A DNA stretch of 64,000 nt from Candidatus Binatia bacterium (GTDB taxonomy: Bacteria > Desulfobacterota > Binatia > UBA12015), in assembly GCA_029243485.1 (NCBI GenBank), contig JAQWRY010000058.1:1-64000 (forward strand). Reading direction: 5' to 3'. Shown here in pieces: positions 47,130-56,866 of the stretch. Position numbers and translations under genes: made by a program. The notes beneath the pieces were generated by a model. It was not told the origin of the DNA. It was given only the letters and a program-made list of their open reading frames with translations, and ran no database searches. Within the stretch, counting starts at the first letter, position 1, and every line of letters starts with the position of its first letter.

Positions 47130-48541
47130 GACTCCCCTCTGTCGCCCGAGCCCTTCGCCTGTAAGTTCGTGGTGTTGCCGGCTGCGTCGGTCGAGGCGGA
47201 TACAGCCCTTTCGAGCGCCCGCAGAGCATCCTCGGTTTGGGCAAACGTTGCTGCCGGGCCGCGCACGCGCTCGACCTCGGCGCCGAGCGCCGTAAGCTTC
47301 TCTTCCAGCCGCTCGTACCCACGGTCCAGGTGATAGACGCGCTGCAGGCGCGTCGTATTGCGCGCAGTAAGGCCCGCCAGGACGAGGCACACGCTGGCGC
47401 GAAGGTCCGTCGCCATGACCTCGGCCCCTTCGAGTCGGTCAGCACCGCGTACCGTCGCGGTCGATCCGTCGATCGCGATGTCGGCGCCGAGCCGCACGAG
47501 CTCTTGCACGTGCATGAAGCGGTTCTCGAAGATCGTCTCGGTGATCCGGCTCTGTCCTTGTGCAAGGCACACCAGCGCCATGAACTGCGCCTGCAAATCC
47601 GTCGGGAAACCGGGGAAGGTCGCGGTCTCAATGTCGACGGCGCGGATGCCGTCGTAGCCCCGACGGACGCGGATCGAGTCTTCCGTGCTCTCGATGCGTG
47701 CACCGGTCTCTTCGAGCTTCGCGACGAGGCTTCGCAGATCGTCGATCCGCGCGCCCTTAACTGTGACGTCTCCGCCGGTCGCAACGCCCGCGATGAGGAA
47801 CGTGCCGGCCTCGATGCGGTCGGGGATGACGCGGTGACGGAAGCCGTCGAGTTCTTCGCGGCCTTCAATCTCGATCGTCGACGTACCGGCACCCTCGACG
47901 CGCGCGCCCATCGACGCGACGACCTTCGCGAGGTCCACGACCTCAGGCTCGCGAGCGGCATTCTCGATCACAGTCGTGCCGACGGCCATCGAAGCGGCCA
48001 GGATCAGGTTCTCGGTGGCTCCGACCGACGGCATCGGCAGCGCGATGCGAGCGCCCCGCAGACGCGCCGGCGCCTCGCCACGGCTCGGGGCATGCGCCTC
48101 GACGTAGCCGCTGCGATGACCGATTCGGGCGCCCATCGCCGCGAGGCCCTCCAAGTGGATGTTCACCGGCCGGCTGCCGATCGCGCAGCCGCCCGGGGTC
48201 GCCACGCGGGCGTACCCGAAGCGAGCGAGGAGCGGGCCCATCGCGAGGAACGACGCCCGCATCGTCTTCACCAGCTCGTAGGGCGCCTCGTAACTCAGCA
48301 CGCTCGGCGTCCGCAGCACCAGAGTCGAACCAGCGCTCTCGAGCTCGACCAACTCAACGCCCAACCGCTCGAGGAGTTGGCGCGCGGTGCGGCAGTCGGC
48401 GACCTTCGGAACGTTCTCGAGCCGGCACAGCTCGGGGGTCAGGAGCGACGCAAAGAGGATCGGCAACGCTGCGTTCTTCGCACCGCTGACCTCGACAGTC
48501 CCGTTGAGCGGTCGCCCTCCCCTGATGATGATTTCGTCCAT
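47126..48541 (-). CDS. murA: UDP-N-acetylglucosamine 1-carboxyvinyltransferase
   Basis: 471 residues. Lys22-Asn23 in G-A-K-N-A and the catalytic Cys119 in A-T-P-G-G-C-A-I-G-S-R-P are present, so fosfomycin should be able to bind. It makes the first committed precursor of peptidoglycan from UDP-GlcNAc and PEP. The protein continues about 45 residues past the usual end with a polar Ala/Thr-rich tail that overlaps hisD by 4 bp. Confidence 0.96.
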   Translation of the reverse strand: MDEIIIRGGRPLNGTVEVSGAKNAALPILFASLLTPELCRLENVPKVADCRTARQLLERLGVELVELESAGSTLVLRTPSVLSYEAPYELVKTMRASFLAMGPLLARFGYARVATPGGCAIGSRPVNIHLEGLAAMGARIGHRSGYVEAHAPSRGEAPARLRGARIALPMPSVGATENLILAASMAVGTTVIENAAREPEVVDLAKVVASMGARVEGAGTSTIEIEGREELDGFRHRVIPDRIEAGTFLIAGVATGGDVTVKGARIDDLRSLVAKLEETGARIESTEDSIRVRRGYDGIRAVDIETATFPGFPTDLQAQFMALVCLAQGQSRITETIFENRFMHVQELVRLGADIAIDGSTATVRGADRLEGAEVMATDLRASVCLVLAGLTARNTTRLQRVYHLDRGYERLEEKLTALGAEVERVRGPAATFAQTEDALRALERAVSASTDAAGNTTNLQAKGSGDRGES

Positions 48542-48619
48542 GCGTCCCCCAGATCCTCAGCCCGTCCACCCGCCGCGTTCGCACCCGCCCTTGCGCCACG
48601 GAAGCGCTCGCGCTTGCCC

Positions 48620-49507
48620 TCAGTGCGTCGCCGCGTCCGCCCGCAAGACACGCGGGCGACCCGCTAGATCACGTAACACCCGGACCTCGACGAAGCCTAG
48701 CCCCTGGGCGATCTCCGTGGCGCGAATCCCCTGCCCCGCCCCGATCTCACACAACAGCCGCCCCCCAGCCCGAAGCACCCGGCCGGAATCCGCGATCAAC
48801 TCCCGAACTACACCCAGACCGTCGCCAGATCCACCGTCGAGTGCCATCCGTGGCTCGAAACCCAACTCCCGCCGGGCGCCCCGCAGCTCGTCCGGTGTGA
48901 GGTAGGGAGGGTTGGACACGACCAGGTCCACGCTGTCCGCCGCCAGGCCCCGTGACAGGTCACCGCGAGTGAACGAAAGAGCCGGTTCCACGTTCGTCGC
49001 GACGGGGAGCAATCGCTCGGCGTTCCGGCGCGCGACCGCGAGCGCCTCCCCCGAACGATCGACCGCGACGATCGTCGAGCACCCGGCCGGTCCTCCGCAC
49101 GAAGAGAGCTCGTACGCCAAACTGACGGCAATGGCTCCACTTCCGGTGCCCACGTCCACAACCCTGCAGTTCTCGCCGCGGGCGACGACGAAGGCGACCC
49201 CCTCCTCGACGAGAAGCTCGGTCTCGGGCCGCGGCACGAGCACATCCGGCCCCACCTCGAAGGAGAGCGAGAAGAACTCCTTGTGGCCTGTGAGGTAGGC
49301 CACGGGCTCCCCGCCTTCTCGACGTCGCAGGAGGGCTTCGAAGGCCTCCTCGAACGGGCCCAGGGGATCACGGTCGTGCGCCAGGAGCCCGGCGTCATTG
49401 CGGCCGGAGACGTGCCCGAGAAGGACCCGGGCATCGAGCTCCGGCGTCTCAGAACCGGCCGCTTCGAGCCTCCGCTCGGCTGCGGCCAGGGCCTCCCGCA
49501 CGGTCAA
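48620..49507 (-). CDS. prmC: Release factor glutamine methyltransferase
   Basis: 295 residues. The N-terminal helical domain is followed by a methyltransferase with [11 protein letters not shown] and the substrate-Gln motif N-P-P-Y-L. It methylates the GGQ glutamine of RF1 and RF2. The start is a TTG overlapping the prfA stop (TTGA); a GTG two codons later is an alternative. Linkage to prfA is typical. Confidence 0.95.
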   Translation of the reverse strand: MTVREALAAAERRLEAAGSETPELDARVLLGHVSGRNDAGLLAHDRDPLGPFEEAFEALLRRREGGEPVAYLTGHKEFFSLSFEVGPDVLVPRPETELLVEEGVAFVVARGENCRVVDVGTGSGAIAVSLAYELSSCGGPAGCSTIVAVDRSGEALAVARRNAERLLPVATNVEPALSFTRGDLSRGLAADSVDLVVSNPPYLTPDELRGARRELGFEPRMALDGGSGDGLGVVRELIADSGRVLRAGGRLLCEIGAGQGIRATEIAQGLGFVEVRVLRDLAGRPRVLRADAATH

Positions 49508-50568
49508 TCCGCCGCCTTCAGCGCCTCGGCCTGGGTTTCGGTGACCAGCGGGTCGAGGAGAACATCGAGCTCGCCTTCCAGGACCTTCTCGAGCGCATGC
49601 GTCGTCAGGTTGATGCGGTGGTCGGTGATCCGGCTCTGCGGGAAATTGTACGTGCGGATCCGCTCCGAGCGGTCGCCCGAACCGATCATCGAGCGACGAT
49701 CGGCATCCTGCGATGAGCGCTGCTCTTCCTCGGCGCGCTCGAGAAGGCGAGCGCGAAGGACCTTGAGCGCCTTCGCCTTATTCTTGTGCTGCGACTTCTC
49801 GTCCTGGCACGTCACGACGAGGCCAGTCGGCTCGTGGGTGATGCGCACAGCCGAGTCTGTGGTGTTGACGCTCTGCCCGCCCGGCCCCGACGAACGGAAG
49901 ACGTCGATGCGCAGATCGTTCTCGTCGACGGCGATGTCGACCTCGTCGGCCTCCGGCAGGACGGCCACGGTCACCGCGGACGTGTGAATGCGCCCCGATG
50001 CCTCGGTCTGCGGTACCCTCTGAACGCGGTGTACCCCGCCTTCGAACTTGAGCCGACTGAACGCGCCGGCGCCGTCGATCGAGCAGACGATCTCCTTAAA
50101 GCCGCCGATACCCGTGGGGTGGGAATCGAGGATGTCCGTGCGCCAACCCCGCCCTTCCGCATAGCGCGTGTACATCCGGAAGAGGTCGGCTGCGAAGAGC
50201 GCGGCCTCGTCACCACCGGTCCCCGCGCGAATCTCGACGATCACGCTGCGCTCGTCGTTCGGATCCTTCGGCAGGAGCAGGATCTTCAGCTCGGCTTCGG
50301 CGGCGGCGAGCTGCTCGCGAAGCTCGGGCAGTTCCGCCTGCGCCATCTCGCGCATGTCGGCATCGTCGTCGCCCACGAGTCCGGTGAGGTCTTCGACCTC
50401 ACTGCCGAGCTGCTTCCAACGCTGGAAGCACTCGACGACGGCCGAGAGAGTGGATAACTCGCGACTCAGGCGAGTGAACTCACCTCGATTGCCGATCACG
50501 TCCGGATCGGCGAGCATCGCCTCCAGCTCGTGATAGCGCCTTTCGACGTCCTCGAGCTTGTCGAGCAT
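49504..50568 (-). CDS. prfA: Peptide chain release factor 1
   Basis: 354 residues. The stop-codon recognition tripeptide is Pro186-Gln-Thr188 (P-x-T, so UAA/UAG), and the peptidyl-hydrolysis motif Gly230-Gly-Gln232 is intact. A coiled N-terminal domain precedes them. It is coupled to prmC, its modifier. Confidence 0.97.
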   Translation of the reverse strand: MLDKLEDVERRYHELEAMLADPDVIGNRGEFTRLSRELSTLSAVVECFQRWKQLGSEVEDLTGLVGDDDADMREMAQAELPELREQLAAAEAELKILLLPKDPNDERSVIVEIRAGTGGDEAALFAADLFRMYTRYAEGRGWRTDILDSHPTGIGGFKEIVCSIDGAGAFSRLKFEGGVHRVQRVPQTEASGRIHTSAVTVAVLPEADEVDIAVDENDLRIDVFRSSGPGGQSVNTTDSAVRITHEPTGLVVTCQDEKSQHKNKAKALKVLRARLLERAEEEQRSSQDADRRSMIGSGDRSERIRTYNFPQSRITDHRINLTTHALEKVLEGELDVLLDPLVTETQAEALKAAD

Positions 50569-50600
50569 GGCTCAGGCGCCGGGCGTGCCGGCGCTCACTC

Positions 50601-50903
50601 TCAGCTGGCCGGCTCGGCCGGCGTGTCGGTGGCCGCGGCGGCAGCAGCGGCAGCGGCAGCAGCCTCTTCTTCGGCAGCGGCTTCGGCGGCGATCCCCTTC
50701 TTGGGCTTGCTGCCGTAGCGCCGGTTGAAGCGCTCGACCCGGCCCGCGACGTCGAGGAGCTTCTGCTTGCCGGTATAGAACGGGTGGCAGGAGGAGCAGA
50801 TTTCCACGTGGACCTCAGCGACGGTGGAGCGCGTTTCGAGAACGTGCCCACAGCTGCAGACGATCTTCGCGGCCTCGTAGTTCGGGTGGATCCCTTCCTT
50901 CAT
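50601..50903 (-). CDS. rpmE: Ribosomal protein bL31, zinc type, with Ala/Glu-rich tail
   Basis: 100 residues from the ATG at 50903. Zinc ligands Cys16, Cys18, Cys36 and Cys39 are present, with H-P-F-Y-T-G-K-Q-K and V-E-R-F-N-R-R-Y-G. Normal bL31 ends about residue 70; here a tail of roughly 30 residues is almost entirely Ala and Glu, including a run of eleven Ala. It heads the rpmE-prfA-prmC-murA-hisD run. Confidence 0.95.
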   Translation of the reverse strand: MKEGIHPNYEAAKIVCSCGHVLETRSTVAEVHVEICSSCHPFYTGKQKLLDVAGRVERFNRRYGSKPKKGIAAEAAAEEEAAAAAAAAAAATDTPAEPAS

Positions 50904-50960
50904 TATCCCCAAAACCTAACACCCACCTCGGACAGGCGAAAGGGGGGAGACTGGAGCCCG

Positions 50961-52463
50961 CTAGCGGCGGCGGGCCTGCCGCACGGCCGCCTTCCAGCCC
51001 TCGTAGAGCCGGTCCCGCTCGCCCGCCTTGGCCTTCGGACGGAAAATCTTGTCGCGCGCGCGGCGTTTTTCCAGGTTGGCCGGAGTCCAGAGGCCGACGC
51101 CCAAACCCGCCAGATAGGCGGCGCCGAGGGCCGTCGTCTCCACGACCTTGGGACGATTCACCGCGACACCGAGCTGATCGGCCTGGAACTGCATCAGGAA
51201 GTCGTTCGAGGCGGCTCCGCCGTCTACCCGGAGCTCGCCGAGGGCGGCCTTGGGGTTCTTGGTGGCGCTCCGGAGGTCGTCGACCATCGCCTCGATCACG
51301 TCCCGGCTCTGGTAGGCAATCCCCTCCAACGCGGCGCGAACGATGTGAGCCTTCGTGTTGCCCCGCGTGAGACCGACGAGCGCGCCGCGCGCGTCCGCGT
51401 CCCAGTACGGCGCTCCCAGCCCCACGAAGGCCGGAACCAGATAGACGCCGTCGTTCCCCGCGACCGTCTGCGCGATCTTCTCGCTGTCCGATGCGTTCTT
51501 GAGAAGACCGAGCCCGTCGCGAAGCCACTGGATCGCTGCCCCGGCCACGAAGATGGACCCCTCGAGAACGTAGAGGGGCTCGCCCGCCGGCCCGCAGCCA
51601 AGCGTCGTCACGAGCCCACTCGACGACATCACCGGCTTGTCCCCGACCGGCATCAAAACGAAGCAACCGGTGCCGTAGGTGTTCTTCACCATGCCGGGAC
51701 GAACGCAGAGCTGACCGAACAAAGCGGCCTGCTGATCGCCGGCGATCCCCGTTACCGGAATCTCGGCGTTACCGAAGAGCCCCGGTACCGTGCGGCAGAA
51801 CTCCCCGGAGGACGGTTTCACTTCCGGCAACACGGCCGACGGTACGCGGAGAAGCTTCCTCAGGTCGTCGTCCCAAGTGCGGCGGTGGATGTCGAAGAGG
51901 AGCGTGCGGGACGCATTGGTGTAGTCGGTCGCGTGCACCGCCCCGCCCGAGAGCTTCCACACGAGCCAACTGTCGATCGTGCCGAACGCAAGCCGACCGG
52001 CGTTGGCGCGCGCACGTGCGCCGCGCACCTTGTCGAGGATCCACTCGACCTTCGTACCTGAGAAGTAGGAGTCGACCACGAGCCCGGTCCGCTCGCGGAC
52101 GAGCTCAGTCGCCCCCTGTTCGCGCAGCTCGTCGCAACGACGCGCGGTGCGCCGGTCTTGCCATACGATGGCCTTGTGGATCGGCTTGCCGGTCTTCCGA
52201 TCCCAAATCACGGTCGTCTCACGCTGGTTCGTTATGCCGATGGCGGCGACGTCGGCCGGCTTCACCTTCGCCTTCCGCAACGCGGCCCGCATCACCTTCA
52301 GCGAGACGTCCCAGATCTCTTCGGCGTCGTGTTCGACCCACCCCGGCTTCGGAAAGTGTTGGGTGAACTCGCTGTAGGCGCGCGCGACGACGGCGCCGCG
52401 GGCATCGATCACCAGCGCCGTGCTTCCCGTGGTTCCCTGATCGATCGTGAGGACGTGTGGCAT
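50961..52463 (-). CDS. glpK: Glycerol kinase
   Basis: 500 residues, normal length. The N-terminus [11 protein letters not shown] is the ATP phosphate loop, I-G-I-T-N-Q-R-E-T and Q-D-R-R-T are substrate-site motifs, and [12 protein letters not shown] and G-G-A-A-S-N-D are FGGY signatures. It phosphorylates glycerol to sn-glycerol 3-phosphate. No glycerol facilitator or glpD is next to it. Confidence 0.96.
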   Translation of the reverse strand: MPHVLTIDQGTTGSTALVIDARGAVVARAYSEFTQHFPKPGWVEHDAEEIWDVSLKVMRAALRKAKVKPADVAAIGITNQRETTVIWDRKTGKPIHKAIVWQDRRTARRCDELREQGATELVRERTGLVVDSYFSGTKVEWILDKVRGARARANAGRLAFGTIDSWLVWKLSGGAVHATDYTNASRTLLFDIHRRTWDDDLRKLLRVPSAVLPEVKPSSGEFCRTVPGLFGNAEIPVTGIAGDQQAALFGQLCVRPGMVKNTYGTGCFVLMPVGDKPVMSSSGLVTTLGCGPAGEPLYVLEGSIFVAGAAIQWLRDGLGLLKNASDSEKIAQTVAGNDGVYLVPAFVGLGAPYWDADARGALVGLTRGNTKAHIVRAALEGIAYQSRDVIEAMVDDLRSATKNPKAALGELRVDGGAASNDFLMQFQADQLGVAVNRPKVVETTALGAAYLAGLGVGLWTPANLEKRRARDKIFRPKAKAGERDRLYEGWKAAVRQARRR

Positions 52464-52489
52464 CGGTACGGTCTCCTTCGGCGGCGCTT

Positions 52490-53290
52490 CTACCCCGCCA
52501 GGATCGCGCGCGCGAGCCCCGCGCAGAGAAGAAGGGTCGAGACTTCAGCGAGCTCAGCGCCCGCGGCGAGGCTTCTCTCCCCGACGCCGCCGGCCCGGCG
52601 GTGGACGAGGATGCGGAGGGTGATCGTCTGGGTCGCGGTCCACAGAATCAGGATGAGGCCGATCGCGTTTGCGAGAATCAGCGTGAGCGCCATCGACGAA
52701 ACGCTCGCGATCCCGAACTCCCGGAACTGCATCGCCCGTGGGAACACCGCACCCACACCGTCGGCGCGCGCCGACCGGGAACCGTAGGCCTGCACGACGA
52801 ACGCCCAACGCCCAAGCATCAGAGCGAGAGGGAGCGACAAGCTGAGCGCTTCCGGCGGTGTCACCGAAAGCGCCCACCACTTCACCCATGTCGTCGCCCC
52901 AGCAGCAGCGACTCCGGCAGCCCGCGCCGCCATCGGACTCTCGCCGGTTTCAATCGAAGCGCGCGGAGAAAAGGCGAGCGCGACCGTGCCGGCGAGCCCC
53001 CGCGGCAGTGTGGCCGTCGTGAGGCCGGTGAGGACGAGGACGGCCACGAGCGCGGTGTCGTCCGTGCCCACGACTCCTTCCAGCCCACGCACGAGGACGA
53101 CTGCGAGTGCGCCGAGGAGCAGTCCGAGCACCGGGAAGAACGCCCCTCCCCGTGCGACTTCTTCGAGATCGAGGCCCGGCCGCCGTCCCAGGAGCAGGTA
53201 GCGCGTGGCGGCCACCGCCTCCCGGGCCATCGCGCGAACCTGGATCGCCAGCGGCACGGACGGCTCCTCGTCGATCTCGTCTTCGGCCAT
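52490..53290 (-). CDS. CobS-like integral membrane protein lacking the acidic active-site motif
   Basis: 266 residues from the ATG at 53290; an ATG at 53329 is possible. About six membrane helices. [13 protein letters not shown] and the C-terminal [16 protein letters not shown] match adenosylcobinamide-GDP ribazoletransferase. The conserved H-L-D-G-L-A-D-T-x-D segment is replaced by [11 protein letters not shown]. It may have lost the cobalamin reaction or changed substrate. No cobalamin genes lie nearby. Confidence 0.65.
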   Translation of the reverse strand: MAEDEIDEEPSVPLAIQVRAMAREAVAATRYLLLGRRPGLDLEEVARGGAFFPVLGLLLGALAVVLVRGLEGVVGTDDTALVAVLVLTGLTTATLPRGLAGTVALAFSPRASIETGESPMAARAAGVAAAGATTWVKWWALSVTPPEALSLSLPLALMLGRWAFVVQAYGSRSARADGVGAVFPRAMQFREFGIASVSSMALTLILANAIGLILILWTATQTITLRILVHRRAGGVGERSLAAGAELAEVSTLLLCAGLARAILAG

Positions 53291-53328
53291 CCGCGCCAGA
53301 ACTAGCCCATCCGAAGACGCCACGCTCA

Positions 53329-53769
53329 TCCGGCGCGACACGAGCGAAGGCGGGTCGATTCGAAGCCGCCAACGGCGCAACGCTGTTCCTCGACGATGTC
53401 GACACCCTATCGCTCGGCGTGCAGAGCAAACTGCTACGAGCCATCCAAGAGGGCGAGGTTCAACGCCTCGGCAGCAACCACCTCCACCACGTCGATGTGC
53501 GGATCATCGCCGCGACGAACCGCGACCTGCTCGCGGACGACCAAGCCCGAACGTTCCGCGAGCACCTGTACTACCGGCTTGCCGTCGTTCCCTTGAACCT
53601 ACCTCGGCTGCGCGACCGACATGAGGACATCCCCGCACTCGTCGAGCACTTCATCGCCGAGGAAACACCCCGGCTCGACCGCGAGGTGCGCGGCGTCGCG
53701 GCGGAGGCCCTGTCCGAGCTCGAGCGATACGACTGGCCCGGAAACCTTCGCGAACTGCGCAACCCTGGT
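53329..53769 (+). pseudogene. Fragment of a sigma-54-dependent activator (NtrC-type AAA+)
   Basis: The frame reads G-A-T-R-A-K-A-G-R-F-E-A-A-N-G, then T-L-F-L-D-D-V-D (Walker B), L-L-R-A-I-Q-E-G-E-V-Q-R-L-G, R-I-I-A-A-T-N-R-D-L, F-R-E-H-L-Y-Y-R-L (arginine-finger region) and W-P-G-N-L-R-E-L-R-N. It begins exactly within the GAFTGA-T loop and ends at the sensor II region. Walker A, the receiver or sensor domain and the C-terminal HTH are absent. There is no plausible start codon of its own. Confidence 0.8.
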
Positions 53770-53887
53770 CGCCGTCTCCGCCATGTGCCCGTCCTGCCTC
53801 AGCCCGGGCCGGCGTGCAACACGTCCACCAGACGCTTGACCATCGCATTCCGATCCCGGTACGCACTACGAGTCTTCGCGGGCGGCA

Positions 53888-54748
53888 ATGCGAATGGGAT
53901 CGTCCGGCAATCGTCCACCACGTGCGACCGTGATCGTAGCCACCTACGAGAACCCCGCCGCTCTGTCTCTCGTGTTCGCTGGGCTCGCCCGACAGACCAC
54001 CCCGGACTTCGAGATCGTCGTCGCCGACGATGGGAGCGGCGACACGACGCGCGATCTCGTGTCGACCTTCGCACGCGGGAGCCGCCTGCTGGTTCACCAC
54101 ACGTGGCACGCAGACGAGGGTCTCCAGAAGGGCCGGATCGTCAACCGCGCACTGCTCGACGCCAGGTCGGACTACGTGATCTTTCTCGACGGCGACTGCA
54201 TTCCCGGACCGACGTTCGTTCAAGCCCACCTCGCGATCGCCCGGCCGGGCGCCTACCTCTCCGGCGGCTGCGTCCTGCTGTCCTCCGACGCGAGCCACAC
54301 CCTCCGTCCCGACCTCATCGAAAACGGTGCGCTCGACGGACTCCGGGCCTGCCGACCCGGAAATCGGCGATCACGCCGGCTGGCCGTCTTCGGCATCCCG
54401 CCCCTGAGTGCCCTCCTCGACCGACGGTTCGCACGGCACCCCGTGGGCTTCCACGGGGGAAACGCCTCGACGTGGCGTGCGGATCTGGTGGAGATCGGCG
54501 GGTTCGACGAGCGTCTCCGACGCTTCGAGGACAAGGACATCGGGCACCGACTGCGACTTCGCGGCTTCCGGGGCGAATCCGTCCGCTACCGGATTCCGAC
54601 GTGGCACGTGCACCATGAACGGCCGTACGTGGATCAGGCGATGCGCGACGAGAGCCGGGCACTGTTCGAAGCGAACGTCGCGAGCGGAGAGCGACGCACG
54701 CACCACGGTCTCGCACCCGCCGTCGATGCTGGTACAAGGGCGCCATGA
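53888..54748 (+). CDS. Family 2 glycosyltransferase
   Basis: 286 residues. GT-A fold: T-V-I-V-A-T-Y-E-N-P-A-A-L start, D-D-G-S, the D-x-D-type motif F-L-D-G-D-C-I-P-G, and the C-terminal galactosyltransferase-like patch H-G-G-N-A-S-T-W with G-G-F-D-E-R and E-D-K-D-I-G-H-R-L. Soluble, with no membrane helix. It probably adds a hexose to a cell-surface glycan. The stop overlaps the symporter start by 4 bp. Confidence 0.87.
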   Translation: MRMGSSGNRPPRATVIVATYENPAALSLVFAGLARQTTPDFEIVVADDGSGDTTRDLVSTFARGSRLLVHHTWHADEGLQKGRIVNRALLDARSDYVIFLDGDCIPGPTFVQAHLAIARPGAYLSGGCVLLSSDASHTLRPDLIENGALDGLRACRPGNRRSRRLAVFGIPPLSALLDRRFARHPVGFHGGNASTWRADLVEIGGFDERLRRFEDKDIGHRLRLRGFRGESVRYRIPTWHVHHERPYVDQAMRDESRALFEANVASGERRTHHGLAPAVDAGTRAP

Positions 54749-56082
54749 GCGAGGGAACGAGCGCCGGACGCGGCGGATTTCAAACGGACCTCGGCTTCGT
54801 ACTCGCCGCCGCCGGCAGCGCGGTGGGGTTGGGCAACATCTGGAAGTTCCCGTACATCACCGGCGAGTATGGAGGTGGCGCCTTCGTCCTAGTCTACCTG
54901 GGGTGCATCGCGCTGGTCGGACTTCCCCTTCTCTACGCCGAGATGATCATCGGGCGGCGCGGCGGCAAGGATGTGCTCGACAGCATGAGCACGCTCACCG
55001 CTCAGACCGGCATGCCCGGCGCACTCGCCAGCTGGGGCGTCGGACTGCTCGCCGTCGGCTCCGGATTCTTCATCCTCTCGTTCTACGCGGTCGTCGCGGG
55101 CTGGGCCGTTCACTTCGTCGCGTTGTCTCTCGGAATCCTCTCCGCGGATCCGGCGGGGCCGGAAGCCACCTTCGCCGCTCTCGCCGGGAACGGCCCGCTC
55201 TCTGCCTGGTGGCACACCGTGTTCATGGTGCTCGTTGTATTCGTCGTCGCGGGTGGCGTTCAGTCCGGGATCGAGCGCGCGTGCAGAATCCTCATGCCCG
55301 CGCTCATGGTCATCCTGTTGCTGTTGCTCGTCTACGTCGGCATCACCGGAGGACTGGGCGCGTCTCTCTCGTTCCTCTTCCGACCAGACTTCTCGAAGCT
55401 GAGTGCCGACGCCGTTCTCGAAGCCCTCGGGCACGCGTTCTTCACCCTCTCCCTCGGCATGGGCGCGATGGTGACCTACGGCTCGTATCTGAAGTCCGAT
55501 CGACACGTCGTGCGCGACCAGCTGGCCGTGGCATTCCTGGACACCGGCATCGCCCTCATCGCCGGACTCGTGATCTTCGCCGTCGTGTTCTCGATGGGCG
55601 CGGAACCCGGCGCCGGGCCCGGCCTCGTCTTCATCACACTGCCCGATCTCTTCGCCAAGATCCCCGGAGGCTCGGTCGTCGCCGTCTCGTTCTTCGTGCT
55701 CCTGGTCTTCGCCGCATGGTCGTCGGGGATCTCGCTGCTCGAGGTGGTCGTCGCGCTCGCGATCGACCGATTCGGCTGGAATCGGCGAACGGCCTCGATC
55801 GGCTTCGGCCTGCTCATCTGGGGACTCGGACTTCCGTCCGCCTTCTCCGGCGAGTTCCTCGACTTCATGGACAACCTCACGACGCGATACATGCTCCCGG
55901 TCGGCGGGCTCCTGATCGCGCTCTCCGCCGGATGGCTCCTCACCAAGGAGGATCGCGAGGCCGGGTTCCGCGCGCTGCCCGGCGGCGCCCCCGCACTCGC
56001 GAGCGCCTGGACGTTCACCATCCGCTTCGTCACACCCGTCCTCGTCCTGCTAGTGATCCTGAACGGAATCGGGGTCTTCTGA
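54745..56082 (+). CDS. Neurotransmitter:sodium symporter family (NSS/SNF) transporter
   Basis: 445 residues, about 11 membrane helices. The sodium/substrate site A-A-A-G-S-A-V-G-L-G-N-I-W-K-F-P-Y in TM1 is complete, as in LeuT and MhsT. TM6 has F-F-T-L-S-L-G-M-G-A-M. Bacterial members take up amino acids such as Trp, Leu, Tyr or Met with Na+. Substrate is not predicted. Confidence 0.93.
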   Translation: MSEGTSAGRGGFQTDLGFVLAAAGSAVGLGNIWKFPYITGEYGGGAFVLVYLGCIALVGLPLLYAEMIIGRRGGKDVLDSMSTLTAQTGMPGALASWGVGLLAVGSGFFILSFYAVVAGWAVHFVALSLGILSADPAGPEATFAALAGNGPLSAWWHTVFMVLVVFVVAGGVQSGIERACRILMPALMVILLLLLVYVGITGGLGASLSFLFRPDFSKLSADAVLEALGHAFFTLSLGMGAMVTYGSYLKSDRHVVRDQLAVAFLDTGIALIAGLVIFAVVFSMGAEPGAGPGLVFITLPDLFAKIPGGSVVAVSFFVLLVFAAWSSGISLLEVVVALAIDRFGWNRRTASIGFGLLIWGLGLPSAFSGEFLDFMDNLTTRYMLPVGGLLIALSAGWLLTKEDREAGFRALPGGAPALASAWTFTIRFVTPVLVLLVILNGIGVF

Positions 56083-56119
56083 TCGTTCCGCGCAGCGGAG
56101 TCTGCTAGGAGGAGGAAAC

Positions 56120-56866
56120 GTGGAGCCCGCAGCCGAAGTCAGCAAGCGCATCGACGACGTAGGCCAGTCTCTGGCCCAGGCCCTCGGAGCCGGCGCCGTG
56201 TGCATCGCCGTTTACGGCAGTGCCGCGGGGGACGACTTCTCCCCGGGCCACTCCGACGTCAATCTCTTGATCGTCCTGCGAGACGTCACCTTCGCCGACC
56301 TGCGCTTGATCGGCGCCACGCTCGAGCGCGAAGCAACCGACGCGTTGATCTTCGCAACGCCGCTGGTCATCGCACCCTCGTTCCTCACCGACGCGCGGGA
56401 CTCCTTCCCGATCGAACTCGCGGACATCGCCGCGCGACACCGGGTGCTGCAGGGCGACGACCTCCTCGCGAGCGTCCGCGTGAGCCCGGCCCACATCCGC
56501 GAAGAGGCCGAACGCGAAGCACGCAGCAAGCTCCTCCACCTCCGCGCTCTCGTCATGCACCGGCCGCCCGAGGCGGAGATGCGTCACGCCCTCGCCGGCC
56601 TCGTGAGCACTATCTCCCTGCTCGAGCGCGCCCTGCTCGAAAAGAAAGCCGCCGGCGCCGAACTTCGTGGCGCCGCCCTGTTTGCCGAGATCCAACGCCT
56701 CCAAGGCATTACGCTGGGCTCCCTGAATCGACTTCATGCCATGCGCGAAGAACGTGAGTCCTGGCCGAGCGGTGACGCCCTCGACGAGTTAGTCGAGGGA
56801 GCGCTCCGAGACGTCGAGGCCCTCGTTGCCTGGGTCGACACCCATGCGCACGATTCCGTCGGCTGA
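56120..56866 (+). CDS. MNT-type nucleotidyltransferase-like protein with altered active site
   Basis: 248 residues from a GTG preceded by AGGAGGAGG. The first 60 residues resemble the pol-beta-like fold: Y-G-S-A-A-G-D-D-F at 32-40, then S-D-V-N-L-L-I at 45-51. The second metal-binding Asp is Asn48, so S-D-x-D has become S-D-V-N. The rest is helical, with no recognised domain. It might be an inactive or binding-only relative. Its end overlaps the TPM gene by 23 bp. Confidence 0.65.
   Translation: MEPAAEVSKRIDDVGQSLAQALGAGAVCIAVYGSAAGDDFSPGHSDVNLLIVLRDVTFADLRLIGATLEREATDALIFATPLVIAPSFLTDARDSFPIELADIAARHRVLQGDDLLASVRVSPAHIREEAEREARSKLLHLRALVMHRPPEAEMRHALAGLVSTISLLERALLEKKAAGAELRGAALFAEIQRLQGITLGSLNRLHAMREERESWPSGDALDELVEGALRDVEALVAWVDTHAHDSVG

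Noticed and set aside
47130-47390. An N-terminal extension of hisD of 87 codons.
   Set aside because: It lies inside murA in another frame, and a strong ribosome-binding site precedes the GTG at 47129.
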